A stretch of DNA of 64,000 bases from Paenibacillus sp. JNUCC32 (GTDB lineage: Bacteria; Bacillota; Bacilli; Paenibacillales; Paenibacillaceae). The notes below the pieces were generated by a model, which worked only from the letters and a program-made list of their open reading frames with translations, did not search any database and had not been told where the DNA came from. Within the stretch, counting starts at the first letter, position 1, and each line of letters opens with the position of its first letter. This document shows, piece by piece, positions 41,705 to 50,880 of the stretch. The stretch is from positions 310,001-374,000 of the forward strand of contig NZ_CP062260.1 in assembly GCF_014863545.1 (NCBI RefSeq), written 5' to 3'. Made by a program: the position numbers and the translations under genes.

Positions 41705-42619
41705 TTGAAAACAACCAATAACAGGCTGGTGGCCAGGATCATCAAGCACCGCTATCTCTATCTTATGGTGCTTCCCGGCTTTCTGACGCTGTTAATCTTT
41801 CACTATTTTCCGATGTACGGAATATTAATCGCTTTCAAAGATTTCAATGCTTCCAAGGGGATTTGGGGAAGCGAGTGGGTAGGTATAAAATACTTCACTT
41901 CTTTTTTTAACGATCCGATGGCGTTCAGGGTATTAAAGAATACTTTGCTTCTTGGTTTGTATACTTTATTTTGGTCATTTCCGGCACCGATTATATTGGC
42001 TCTGTTGTTTAATGAATTGAAAAACAAGGGCTTCAAGAAGCTTGTGCAGACGGTTTCCTATTTTCCGCATTTTATTTCGGTCGTCATTGTTGCGGGTATG
42101 CTTAAGGAATTTACGGCAAGAGACGGTTTGTTTAACCATATTGTCGGATTCTTCGGCGGAGACCCGATCATGTTTCTTCTCGAACCTGACTATTTCCGGA
42201 CCATCTTCATTTCTTCCGGCATATGGCAGGGCGTCGGGTTCGGCACCATCATCTACCTTGCTGCATTAAGCGGAATTGATCCTACGCTGTATGACGTGGC
42301 CGATGTAGACGGCGCAGGCCGGTGGAAAAAAGTCTTGCACATCACATGGCCGTCGCTCAAGCCGACCACCATTATTTTGCTGATTTTTGCCGTCGGAGGA
42401 ATCCTCGGGAGCGATTTCCAGAAGATCATTCTGCTCTATTCGCCTGAGACTTACGAAGTAGCGGATGTCATCGGATCCTATGTTTATCGTCAAGGTATAC
42501 TGGGCGCACAATACGAGTACACGACGGCCATCGGATTATTCATGTCGGTTATTTCCTTTACGATCCTTTACTTGACCAATTGGTTAAGCCGGAAAGTATC
42601 AGAGACGAGTTTGTTCTAG
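41705..42619 (+). CDS. Sugar ABC transporter permease, LplB-like
   Basis: A 304-residue CUT1 permease with six membrane helices. It starts RIIKHRYLYLMVLPGFLTLLIFHYFPMYGILIAFKDFNASKGIWGSEWVGIKYFTSFF. The EAA loop is ALSGIDPTLYDVADVDGAGRWKKVLHITWPSLKPT (about 195-225). The TTG start has AGGAGGTG upstream. It pairs with the following permease. No ATPase is encoded here; such systems usually share a global MsmX-type ATPase. Confidence 0.9.
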   Translation: MKTTNNRLVARIIKHRYLYLMVLPGFLTLLIFHYFPMYGILIAFKDFNASKGIWGSEWVGIKYFTSFFNDPMAFRVLKNTLLLGLYTLFWSFPAPIILALLFNELKNKGFKKLVQTVSYFPHFISVVIVAGMLKEFTARDGLFNHIVGFFGGDPIMFLLEPDYFRTIFISSGIWQGVGFGTIIYLAALSGIDPTLYDVADVDGAGRWKKVLHITWPSLKPTTIILLIFAVGGILGSDFQKIILLYSPETYEVADVIGSYVYRQGILGAQYEYTTAIGLFMSVISFTILYLTNWLSRKVSETSLF

Positions 42620-42627
42620 GTGGTGGG

Positions 42628-43527
42628 ATGTTGAAAAAGGCTAGTTTGGGTTCCAGAGCTTTCGATGTATTCAATGTTGTTATCATGCTATTCATCCTGA
42701 TTGTCGTGCTGTATCCGATTCTGAACATTATCGCGACATCGCTTAGCGGAACGCGTTACATCTCCTCGGGGAGCGTAACGATTTGGCCCAAGGGATTTAA
42801 TCTGGAAGCGTACACGACGGTGTTTCAGGATCCTTACATTTTCAAAGGATATCTGAACTCGATCATTTATGCGGCCGGCTCTACGGGCATCATGCTGCTG
42901 TTTACGGCACTGATGGCGTATCCGCTCACGATTCCGGGATTTGCGGGCAAGAAATTTCTGACCATTTTTCTCATGATTACGATGTTTTTCGGAGGCGGAT
43001 TAATTCCGACCTATCTGCTTATGCGCGGTTTGAACCTGTTGGATACGGTCTGGGTCATGATTCTCCCCGGTGCGATCAGTGCTTATAATGTGTTTCTGTT
43101 TCGGACCTTCTTTCTGAATATTCCTTCTGAGCTGAAGGACTCCGCCTATATCGATGGGGCGAGTGACTTGGTGGTTCTCTTCAGGATCATACTGCCGTTG
43201 TCCAAAGCGCTGTTTGCAACCTTTGCTCTATTTGGTCTTGTCGGAAGCTGGAATAGTTGGTTCGAGGCTTTGATTTATTTGCGAGATCAGGACAAGTATC
43301 CCTTGCAGATGGTGCTTCGAAACTACCTGTTTACCTTGGATACGACTGCGATTCAAGGGCGGGTAGGAGGCGGCGCGGTCGCCATCAATGCTCCGGGGGA
43401 AGCGCTTGATCCCAAGGCGGTACGAATGAGCGTCATCATTATTACCATGTTTCCGATCATGTGTATTTATCCGATCTTCCAGAAGCATTTCACCAAAGGG
43501 ATATTCGTCGGCTCCATCAAAGGCTAG
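42628..43527 (+). CDS. Sugar ABC transporter permease, YtcP-like
   Basis: A 299-residue CUT1 permease: FDVFNVVIMLFILIVVLYPILNIIATSLSGTRYISSGSVTIWPKGFNLEAY, and the EAA loop IPSELKDSAYIDGASDLVVLFRIILPLSKA (about 175-205). The C-terminal KHFTKGIFVGSIKG is typical. The ATG at 42628 lies 8 bp after the upstream stop, with AGGTGG. It forms the channel with the LplB-like protein. Confidence 0.9.
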   Translation: MLKKASLGSRAFDVFNVVIMLFILIVVLYPILNIIATSLSGTRYISSGSVTIWPKGFNLEAYTTVFQDPYIFKGYLNSIIYAAGSTGIMLLFTALMAYPLTIPGFAGKKFLTIFLMITMFFGGGLIPTYLLMRGLNLLDTVWVMILPGAISAYNVFLFRTFFLNIPSELKDSAYIDGASDLVVLFRIILPLSKALFATFALFGLVGSWNSWFEALIYLRDQDKYPLQMVLRNYLFTLDTTAIQGRVGGGAVAINAPGEALDPKAVRMSVIIITMFPIMCIYPIFQKHFTKGIFVGSIKG

Positions 43528-43638
43528 AGAAGCGGATGCGGCGGTGCAAGTCAGCTGAGTGTGCAGTCATTCATGACCAGTAACGAATAGCGGATTTGAA
43601 GAAGAAGCGGTTCATTGTGCAAATTAGGGGGAAATGGA

Positions 43639-45264
43639 ATGAACAAATTGGCAAAAATGCTTGTCCTCGGACTGGCCCTACTGATGGTTTTTTCCGGATG
43701 TTCGAATAATTCCAAAAAAACCGATACCCATGAAGAGAATCAAGAAGTCATGCGCTTTTCGGTCACGCTGCCTGCGAACGGTGTGGATAATCCGAACAGC
43801 CTGGTAGGCAAGGAATGGCATAAACGCATGGAAGCTTATATGGGCAAGAAGGTAGAGATTGAATATAACTATATTCCGTCTTCCGAATATGACGAGAAGG
43901 TCAAACTTATGATCGCAAGCGACGATCTGACGGATTTCTTCGTGACGCCTTTATTCTATGATACGACCGAAATGGCCGAACAAGGCCAGCTTCTCGAGTT
44001 AGGCCAGTATAAAGATCTAATGCCGAACTATATGAACTACATTGGCAAGGTAAAAAACGGGATGAAGCGGGTAACGGATGCCGAAGGCAACATGTTCACC
44101 TTTAAAGAAACCTCCACGCCCAGATTCCCCGAGGATCGCGGCATGCTCATCCAGAATACGTCTGCTTACCGCTATGACGTGTTCGAGGCCAATAACATCA
44201 AAATTCCGGAAACGCTCGATGAATTTTATGGGGCTGCCAAAAAACTTAAAGAGCTCTACCCCGACAAATATCCCGTTGCGACTAAATGGAACAGCTTGAG
44301 ATCGCTGTTCTCCGCGAACCATATCCGGGATGAAATTTTCTGGGACGGCGAGAAATACGTATACGGAGTTCTGGATGAAGGATATAAAGATGCGCTCCAA
44401 TTTGCGAATAAGCTGTATGCGGAGAAGCTGTTAGATCCGGAGTATACCATAGATACAGACGATACGCTGAAAAGAAAAGCGCTGAACGGCGACAACCTCA
44501 TGTGGCTGACGCAGTGGTTTACGACGCCGGCCGAGTATACGAGAACGGCCGACGACGGGAAGATTTTCGCGGTTTCGTTGTATCCCGACAATCCGAAGTA
44601 CGGAAAAGCCTGGCAGGAGGTTGTGAACGGCAATACCCCTGACTTGGGCTGGGGAGTCTACGGCGTAAGCTCGAAAGTCAAAAATCCTGAAGAATTGATC
44701 AAATTCATCGATTATCAATATTCGGATGAAATGATCCAGCTCATCACTTGGGGAATCGAGGGCACGACCTATACGATCGGAGAAGACGGCGTTCCGACCT
44801 TTGTCGACTCGCTGAAAACGGCTAAGGATCCCTGGTTGGAGGGGGATAAATACGGCATGCGCGCAAGCCGAAACCATAACCCCGGTCTGCAGATGGTAAG
44901 CGACGCAAGAGCGTTCGTGGATTTTGCCGCGACGGACTATACGGTATTCAACGGCAAATATGAAGAGGTGCCGATTGAGAAGGCGGAATTCCTGACGAGT
45001 CTGCCCATGCCCGAGAACGACTATGTTCCTTCCTGGTTGAGCGAGCCGTCGATTCAACTCACGGGCAGCGAAAGCCAGCGGGTTTCGGAGATTATGAACC
45101 CGATCAAGACGTTCGTTACGGAAGAACAAGCCAAATTCGTAGCAGGGAAGAACAGCTTCGACAATTGGCAGGCATTCATCGATAATGTCAAAAAAATGGG
45201 CAACATTGATGAAGCGCTGAAAATCTATAATGATGCTGCACAAAGAGCGCTAGGAAACGAATAG
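43639..45264 (+). CDS. Extracellular sugar-binding lipoprotein, YtcQ-like
   Basis: A 541-residue lipoprotein with the signal MNKLAKMLVLGLALLMVFSGCSNN (lipobox Cys about 21). The mature protein matches the large extracellular solute-binding proteins that accompany LplB/YtcP permeases (VTLPANGVDNPNSLVGKEW, IASDDLTDFF, WFTTPAEYTRTADDGKIFAV). AGGGGG precedes the ATG at 43639. It probably captures an alpha-mannoside oligosaccharide, judged only by the neighbouring GH38. Confidence 0.9.
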   Translation: MNKLAKMLVLGLALLMVFSGCSNNSKKTDTHEENQEVMRFSVTLPANGVDNPNSLVGKEWHKRMEAYMGKKVEIEYNYIPSSEYDEKVKLMIASDDLTDFFVTPLFYDTTEMAEQGQLLELGQYKDLMPNYMNYIGKVKNGMKRVTDAEGNMFTFKETSTPRFPEDRGMLIQNTSAYRYDVFEANNIKIPETLDEFYGAAKKLKELYPDKYPVATKWNSLRSLFSANHIRDEIFWDGEKYVYGVLDEGYKDALQFANKLYAEKLLDPEYTIDTDDTLKRKALNGDNLMWLTQWFTTPAEYTRTADDGKIFAVSLYPDNPKYGKAWQEVVNGNTPDLGWGVYGVSSKVKNPEELIKFIDYQYSDEMIQLITWGIEGTTYTIGEDGVPTFVDSLKTAKDPWLEGDKYGMRASRNHNPGLQMVSDARAFVDFAATDYTVFNGKYEEVPIEKAEFLTSLPMPENDYVPSWLSEPSIQLTGSESQRVSEIMNPIKTFVTEEQAKFVAGKNSFDNWQAFIDNVKKMGNIDEALKIYNDAAQRALGNE

Positions 45265-45270
45265 AGAGAG

Positions 45271-45300
45271 CGTCCCTCCGCTGCCTACCGCGGAGGGGCG
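45271..45300 (+). promoter_or_regulatory. Intercistronic hairpin after the binding-protein gene
   Basis: An 11-bp stem (CGTCCCTCCGC / GCGGAGGGGCG, one G-U pair) without a T-run lies between the binding-protein and mannosidase genes. It probably sets differential expression. Confidence 0.5.
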
Positions 45301-45361
45301 GTTATGTTGCAAAACGATAGGATCAAAACAAAGATAACGAAATCATAGGATGTGAGAAACC

Positions 45362-48300
45362 TTGAGTGAAAAAAAAGAGATTTTATTCCATGTGGAAAAG
45401 CTGCTAAACAAAAGAGATCCATTTATGATAACGAAGCTTACTTCTATAAATTTTTCCGGTTTTACGACAATGGAACAACTGTTCATTCATGAAATGGATG
45501 GACAACCGTTTGAGAGTTTCGCTCCGGGTCAGCGGTGGGGAGAAAAATGGGGGTACGGCTGGTTCCGCTCCAACATCATCGTTCCCAAAGAGGCCGATGG
45601 CAAACGGCTTGTGGCGATGCTTGATTTCGGATCCGAAGCGACCGTATACATTAACGGTAGCGTGAGCGGCGCAAAGGACCTTAACCATCATCACGTAACT
45701 TTAACCCGTTCGGCAAAAGCCGGCGAGTCATTTGAAATCGTCGCGGAAGCGTACGCCGGACATTCGGATTCCAGGCCGACGTTCGGAGAGTCGCAGCTCT
45801 GCGTTTTTGAAGAGGAAGTCTATCAGTTTTTCATCGACTTGGAATGCTTGTACGATCTTCGCAATCATCTGGATTCCAAATCCCTCCGCGTGGCGGAGAT
45901 TGATCGTTGCCTGACTCAGGTGTTCGCGACGATCGACCTGACCCTCCGGCAGGAATCGCTCGGTGAGAACGCTAAGCAGTGTCGGAAGTTGATGGAGCCC
46001 CTCTTGGCCTGCGTGAACGGTTCGACGGCGCCGACCCTGTACCTGATGGGACAGTCCCACCTGGATGTCGCCTGGCTGTGGCCGATCGCGGAGACAAAGC
46101 GGAAGATTGCGCGGACCATGTCCAATCAGCTGGCGCTCATGGACGAATATCCGGAATACATGTACACCCAGAGCCAGCCGTATTTGTTCCAAGTGGTCAA
46201 GACGCTGTATCCGGAGCTTTATGCGCGCATCAAACAGGCGGTAAAGGAAGGGAGGATCATTCCCGAAGGCTCCATGTGGGTGGAGCCCGATACGAATCTG
46301 CCCAGCGGCGAGAGCCTGATCCGTCAGGCGCTGCACGGCAAGCGGTTCTTCAAGGACGAATTCGGCGTGGACAACGAGATGCTGTGGCTGCCTGACGTAT
46401 TCGGCTATTCCGGGAACCTGCCGCAAATTATGAAGGGCTGCGGGATCCATTATTTCGCGTCTACAAAATTGTTCGGTACTTATGATAATGTAGCGGACCC
46501 GTTCCCGCATAATACGTTCCTGTGGGAAGGGATCGACGGTTCGCAAATTTTGACGCATCTGATGAACTACGGCGATTACTATCCAATTCGGATCAACCCG
46601 TCGTTCTTGATCCATCAGTGGAGCGATCGCGTCCAGCTTGAAGGAATTTCCACGCGGCTCACGCAGTTCGGACACGGCGACGGAGGCGGCGGCTCCAATC
46701 GGGATGATCTCGAATTTATGCGCAGGCTTAGCAATTTGGAAGGCGTCCCCAAGACGAAACATGGCTCGCCGATCGAATTTTTTGAGGATCAGATCGAAAG
46801 AGGTATTCCTGAAGCCAAATATGTAGGAGAGCTCTATTATCCCGCTCACCGCGGGACGTATACGACGCAAGCGATCATCAAAAAGCTGAACCGGAGGGCG
46901 GAAATCGGTTTCCGCGAGGCGGAGCTATGGGGGGCTGCGGCGGAGCTGCTTAATAACCGGGCTTACCCTTACGAGGACTTGGAACGGTTGTGGAAGACCC
47001 TGCTGCTGCATCAGTTCCACGATATCCTGCCTGGCTCCTCCATCCATCGCGTCCATGAAGAGGCACAGATGGAGCTGAAGAAATTGAATGAGAACGTGTA
47101 CGACTTGGCTTCGGATACATTGGATGCGCTCACGGACGGCGATGCCTCCCGGGTTACCGTCTTTAATTCGCTGTCCTGGCCGAGAAAGGAACTGGTCGCG
47201 TTGCCTGTCGGCATTCATGGCATTGCGGAGGAGAACGGAGCGATTCTGCCGGTGCAACTGCACGAAGGCGTTCGCTATGCCGAGGTAGAGGTGCCTTCCA
47301 TGGGCTGGTCGACGTACAGGGCTGAAGAAGCGGAAACGACGGGTGCTCCAGCAGCGTCGGCGGTCCTTGCGACGGAATCGCGTCTGGAGAACGAATGGAT
47401 TGCGCTCGAAATAAACGAACGGGGCGAGTTAACGACTATTTTTGACAAGGAGACCGGCACGGAATGGGCCGCGGATCGCTGTAACGTCATGCGGATGTAT
47501 CGGGATCAAAATTCGGATTTCGATGCTTGGGAGATCGATCGACGCTACCGCTTGGCACCCGTCGAGCTGAATGCGAGCGCCAAAGTATCCGTTACCGCGA
47601 ACGGCCCGCTCTTCGCGAATATTCGGGTCGAGCGCGAACTGAACCAATCGACCCTAATCCAGGATATCCGGCTAAGTGCCGGCAGCCGCCGCGTGGAATT
47701 CCATACGACGATTCACTGGCGCGAGAAGAATAAGCTGCTAAAAGTCGATTTCCCTGTTCGCGTTCACACAAACGAGTCGCTGCAGGAAATTCAGTTCGGT
47801 TACGTCAAGCGGCCGAATCATGCTTCGCGTCCGCATGATGCGGATCGTTACGAAGTGGTTCAGCATAAATGGTCGGCGCTTACGGAGGCGAACCGCGGCT
47901 TTGCGCTGCTGAACGATTGCAAATACGGGATTTCCGTCAACGACAACACGATGAGCCTAACGCTGCTTCGGGCTCCGACGTGGCCGGATGAGACGTCCGA
48001 TCAAGGGAAGCACCATTTTACATATGGATTTACGTTCTGGAACGACGCGTTCCTGGATAGTCCTGTCGTGCGGGAAGCTTACGAGCTGAACTATCCTGTC
48101 AGCCTCGTGTCCGGAGGAGGCCGGGAGGCGCAATCGTTGCTCTCCATCGATCAAGCCAATGTGATCGCGGAGACGGTCAAGCTTGCCGAAGACGGATCGG
48201 GCGATTGGATCGTGCGTCTGTACGAGAGCAAGGGAGCTTCCGTAGCGTGCGGGCTTCACTTCGGGCTGTCCGTTGCGGCGGTTTATGAGACCGATATGCT

Positions 48301-48394
48301 GGAGGCGAAGTTGGCTGATTTGCCGCACGAGGGCGAAGAGGTATCGCTTCAGTTCCGTCCGTTCGAGGTGAAGACGATCAGGCTCCGGCCGTAG
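45362..48394 (+). CDS. Alpha-mannosidase, GH38
   Basis: A 1010-residue GH38 enzyme. An N-terminal jelly-roll (1-215) precedes the catalytic barrel, with Zn ligands in GQSHLDVAWLWP (about 231-241) and the nucleophile Asp about 345 in WLPDVFGYSGNLPQIM. A helical bundle follows (RRAEIGFREAELWGAAAELL, LLLHQFHDILPGSSIHRVHEEA), then C-terminal beta-domains from about 680. It hydrolyses alpha-mannosides, probably oligosaccharides brought in by the ABC importer, since no signal peptide is seen. The TTG start has a weak AGGATG site. Confidence 0.92.
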   Translation: MSEKKEILFHVEKLLNKRDPFMITKLTSINFSGFTTMEQLFIHEMDGQPFESFAPGQRWGEKWGYGWFRSNIIVPKEADGKRLVAMLDFGSEATVYINGSVSGAKDLNHHHVTLTRSAKAGESFEIVAEAYAGHSDSRPTFGESQLCVFEEEVYQFFIDLECLYDLRNHLDSKSLRVAEIDRCLTQVFATIDLTLRQESLGENAKQCRKLMEPLLACVNGSTAPTLYLMGQSHLDVAWLWPIAETKRKIARTMSNQLALMDEYPEYMYTQSQPYLFQVVKTLYPELYARIKQAVKEGRIIPEGSMWVEPDTNLPSGESLIRQALHGKRFFKDEFGVDNEMLWLPDVFGYSGNLPQIMKGCGIHYFASTKLFGTYDNVADPFPHNTFLWEGIDGSQILTHLMNYGDYYPIRINPSFLIHQWSDRVQLEGISTRLTQFGHGDGGGGSNRDDLEFMRRLSNLEGVPKTKHGSPIEFFEDQIERGIPEAKYVGELYYPAHRGTYTTQAIIKKLNRRAEIGFREAELWGAAAELLNNRAYPYEDLERLWKTLLLHQFHDILPGSSIHRVHEEAQMELKKLNENVYDLASDTLDALTDGDASRVTVFNSLSWPRKELVALPVGIHGIAEENGAILPVQLHEGVRYAEVEVPSMGWSTYRAEEAETTGAPAASAVLATESRLENEWIALEINERGELTTIFDKETGTEWAADRCNVMRMYRDQNSDFDAWEIDRRYRLAPVELNASAKVSVTANGPLFANIRVERELNQSTLIQDIRLSAGSRRVEFHTTIHWREKNKLLKVDFPVRVHTNESLQEIQFGYVKRPNHASRPHDADRYEVVQHKWSALTEANRGFALLNDCKYGISVNDNTMSLTLLRAPTWPDETSDQGKHHFTYGFTFWNDAFLDSPVVREAYELNYPVSLVSGGGREAQSLLSIDQANVIAETVKLAEDGSGDWIVRLYESKGASVACGLHFGLSVAAVYETDMLEAKLADLPHEGEEVSLQFRPFEVKTIRLRP

Positions 48395-48408
48395 GGGAGG
48401 AATAGGGG

Positions 48409-48546
48409 ATGAGGCTGAACGAAGGGCAGCCCCTGGTCATGATCGGCGACTCGATCACGGTCTGTGAGCGTAAGTATCCATACGGGAGGCGATCGGGTTC
48501 GATTGGTCGCGCATGCGAATGGGATCCTCACGTCAACTGTCCTTAG
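48409..48546 (+). pseudogene. Truncated and frameshifted SGNH/GDSL hydrolase
   Basis: The reading frame begins with a good ribosome binding site (GGGGAGG, 8 bp) and MRLNEGQPLVMIGDSITVCERKYPYG, an SGNH N-terminus with block I GDSIT. A 1-base shift then leads to a stop at 48546. The other frame continues EAIGFDW, as expected for these proteins, but homology is soon lost. It was probably the gene after the mannosidase in the original operon. Confidence 0.7.
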
Positions 48547-49140
48547 CTGGTAGAGTTTCTACTATAATATTGGGGGAAAAGGGAACCGGTGCTTCCTTCA
48601 TCAGCATGGGGCAGGTTATCCGCAATATGCATTCCGAGATCTATGCAAAGTTCTGCGAAGTTCTTCGAGGCGGACCTGCCCTATTCGCCTGAGCCGCTTC
48701 GCGCGATATTCATAAGCAGATTTATGGGTTCAAAAGACGTTTCTTCACAGAGAACAGCCGCGCAGCTTGAGCGGCTGTTACACATAAAGAATTATGTATT
48801 CGCTTACATTATAGGCTTCGAGACGAGGCTTCCTCATACCGCAAGAAAAGTTCCGGTGCTATATAATCTGGCTTCATTGAATAAGCACGTCGATAGACGC
48901 TTTTTATTGCTCGATTCCCTACGTTTTTGTATTGCTCTCCTTACTGCGAAAGGAGGTGGTTAGTGAGGAGTCCAACAACGGAGAAGCGATGAGACTCAGC
49001 GTCGCTTCGATCGCTTGGCCGCGATAGATCAATCGCATCCAGAGGTATTTCGTAACCATGGCTGTAGAAATAGGGTTTGAACAGACGGTATCGGGACAGT
49101 GCAATGATTTTTTCTATTAAAACGACAAAGACCTGGAGGT
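48547..49140. other. Degenerate region without a supported gene
   Basis: A 124-codon frame (48589-48963) has no recognised domain and no site. A 9-bp perfect stem (AACAGCCGC / GCGGCTGTT, 48753-48779) lies inside it. The stretch looks like deletion debris after the broken SGNH gene. Confidence 0.4.
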
Positions 49141-49147
49141 AAGAGAA

Positions 49148-50773
49148 ATGAAACTGAAACAGTGGAAACGTGCGGGGATATGGACTTGCATCCTGCTGAT
49201 GGCCACGACGGCGCCGGGCGCCGCGATCGCAGCGCAGGCGGCCGGAAGCAGCGCCGAGCAGAATGTGAGCAGTGAGAAGATGAAAGTCCAGGTTCCATTC
49301 ATGATCAAGGTCGTGGATGCCGAGACGGGCAGGGGCATTCCTCATGTCCAACTGAAGACGACGAACAGTGTGCTGTATTATACGGACAGTGCCGGAATTG
49401 TGGCATTCGACGAGCCGGGTCTGATGGATCAGACGGTCTTCTTCCATATGTCGAGCGACGGCTACGACATTCCTGCCGATATGTTTGGCAACCGGGGGCA
49501 GGCTGTAGAGGTTAAGCCCAACGGCAGTGTAACGCTCGAGATGAATCGGATCAACATTGCAGAGCGGCTGTACCGGCTGACAGGCCAAGGCATTTATCGC
49601 GACAGCTTACTCGTTGGCCAGAAGCCGCCCATTAAGGAGCCGCTGATCAACGGTCTGGTCATGGGACAGGATTCCGTTCAGACGATTGAGTACAACAATA
49701 AGCTGTACTGGTTTTGGGGCGATACCGACAGACCGGCCTATCCACTGGGGAACTTCCGCGTGACGGGTGCGACTTCCAAGCTTCCGAGTAAAGGGGGGCT
49801 GGACCCGGATGTCGGCGTGAATCTGGACTATTTTACGAATCAAGACGGTTTCGTCAAAAGTTTGGTGCCGCCACTGCCTGACGGTGCAGGCATAGCCTGG
49901 GTATTCGGTCTGATGACTGCCAAAGATAGCACCGGACAGGAGCGTCTGCTCGCCGGCTACAGCACGCACAATCCTGAACCCACCGCCTTCGGTATTCTCG
50001 TCTTTAACGACACCACGAAGGAGTTTGAGCAGGTGGTCCAGTTCCCTTCCAAAGACGATTGGCGCCATCCGGGCGGACAGGCGACCTACTACGAGGAGGG
50101 CGGGGAGGGATATTGGCTCTTTACCGAACACCGAATTCCCAATTTGCGCGTTGCTGCCAGCTATGACGCCATCATCGACTATACCGAGTACGAATCGTTT
50201 ACTTGCCTGACGCCGGGAACGACATACAACGGGGCTCAAACGTCGCTGGAACGCGACGCGGACGGCAAGCTCGTATGGGGCTGGAAAAAGGACACTCAGC
50301 CGCTCAACCAAGAACAAGAGAAAGAGCTGATCCAATTAGGCCTGATCAAAGCTGACGACCCGCGTTATTATCAATTGAAGGATATCGATACTGGTGAAGA
50401 CGTTCAAATCGCCCAAAGCTCCATTGAATGGAATGAATATCGGCAGCGTTACGTGATGATCGCGCAGCAGGTACTAGGCAAGACATCGGTACTTGGGGAA
50501 GTCTGGTACGCGGAAGCGCCATCGCCTCAAGGTCCTTGGACCAATGCCAAGCATATCGTTACGCATAACGACTATACTTTTTATAACGTAGCCCAGCATA
50601 AACAATTCAACAAGGACGGCGGCCGAATCATCTACTTTGAAGGAACCTACACGAATACATTCACGAATCATGTCCCAACGCCGCGGTATAACTACAATCA
50701 AGTCATGTATAAACTGGACTTGGCGAATCCGAGGCTAGGACTGGAGCCGGTTCAAGAAACGACCGGTAAATAG
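49148..50773 (+). CDS. Secreted protein with carboxypeptidase-like and propeller-like parts (DUF4185-like)
   Basis: A 541-residue exported protein. The signal peptide (KLKQWKRAGIWTCILLMATTAPGAAIAAQAAG) is cleaved near 35. Residues about 50-135 resemble a regulatory beta-sandwich (PFMIKVVDAETGRGIPHVQLKTTNSVLYYTDSAGIVAFDEPG). The rest resembles a beta-propeller (KLYWFWGDTDRPAYPLGNFRVTGATS, YWLFTEHRIPNLRVAAS, EWNEYRQRYVMIAQQ). It may bind or cleave cell-wall or plant polysaccharide. GGAGG precedes the ATG. A terminator-like hairpin follows. Confidence 0.82.
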   Translation: MKLKQWKRAGIWTCILLMATTAPGAAIAAQAAGSSAEQNVSSEKMKVQVPFMIKVVDAETGRGIPHVQLKTTNSVLYYTDSAGIVAFDEPGLMDQTVFFHMSSDGYDIPADMFGNRGQAVEVKPNGSVTLEMNRINIAERLYRLTGQGIYRDSLLVGQKPPIKEPLINGLVMGQDSVQTIEYNNKLYWFWGDTDRPAYPLGNFRVTGATSKLPSKGGLDPDVGVNLDYFTNQDGFVKSLVPPLPDGAGIAWVFGLMTAKDSTGQERLLAGYSTHNPEPTAFGILVFNDTTKEFEQVVQFPSKDDWRHPGGQATYYEEGGEGYWLFTEHRIPNLRVAASYDAIIDYTEYESFTCLTPGTTYNGAQTSLERDADGKLVWGWKKDTQPLNQEQEKELIQLGLIKADDPRYYQLKDIDTGEDVQIAQSSIEWNEYRQRYVMIAQQVLGKTSVLGEVWYAEAPSPQGPWTNAKHIVTHNDYTFYNVAQHKQFNKDGGRIIYFEGTYTNTFTNHVPTPRYNYNQVMYKLDLANPRLGLEPVQETTGK

Positions 50774-50799
50774 CGCCGGAGCTTTTTGGATAAACGAAT

Positions 50800-50846
50800 A
50801 AGGACCTTTCCGTATGCGCCGTGGAGCTCTACCGGAGAGGTCCTTT
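50800..50846. terminator. Bidirectional terminator
   Basis: Stem arms AAGGACCTTTCCG / CGGAGAGGTCCTT (one mismatch) are followed by TTTTCG. It lies between the propeller gene and the converging AraC gene. Confidence 0.65.
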
Positions 50847-50880
50847 TCGAATTGAGCTTGTTTCTGCGGAACAAGCGTAC

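Noticed and set aside
45728..46870. 380-codon open frame opposite the GH38 mannosidase
   Set aside because: It is a GC-driven shadow of a clear gene, with no domain.
48589..48963. 124-codon + strand frame after the broken SGNH gene
   Set aside because: No site, no recognised domain, and an internal perfect hairpin suggest non-coding debris.
48941..49588. 215-codon minus-strand frame
   Set aside because: It overlaps the secreted propeller-like gene in antisense and has no supporting signal.
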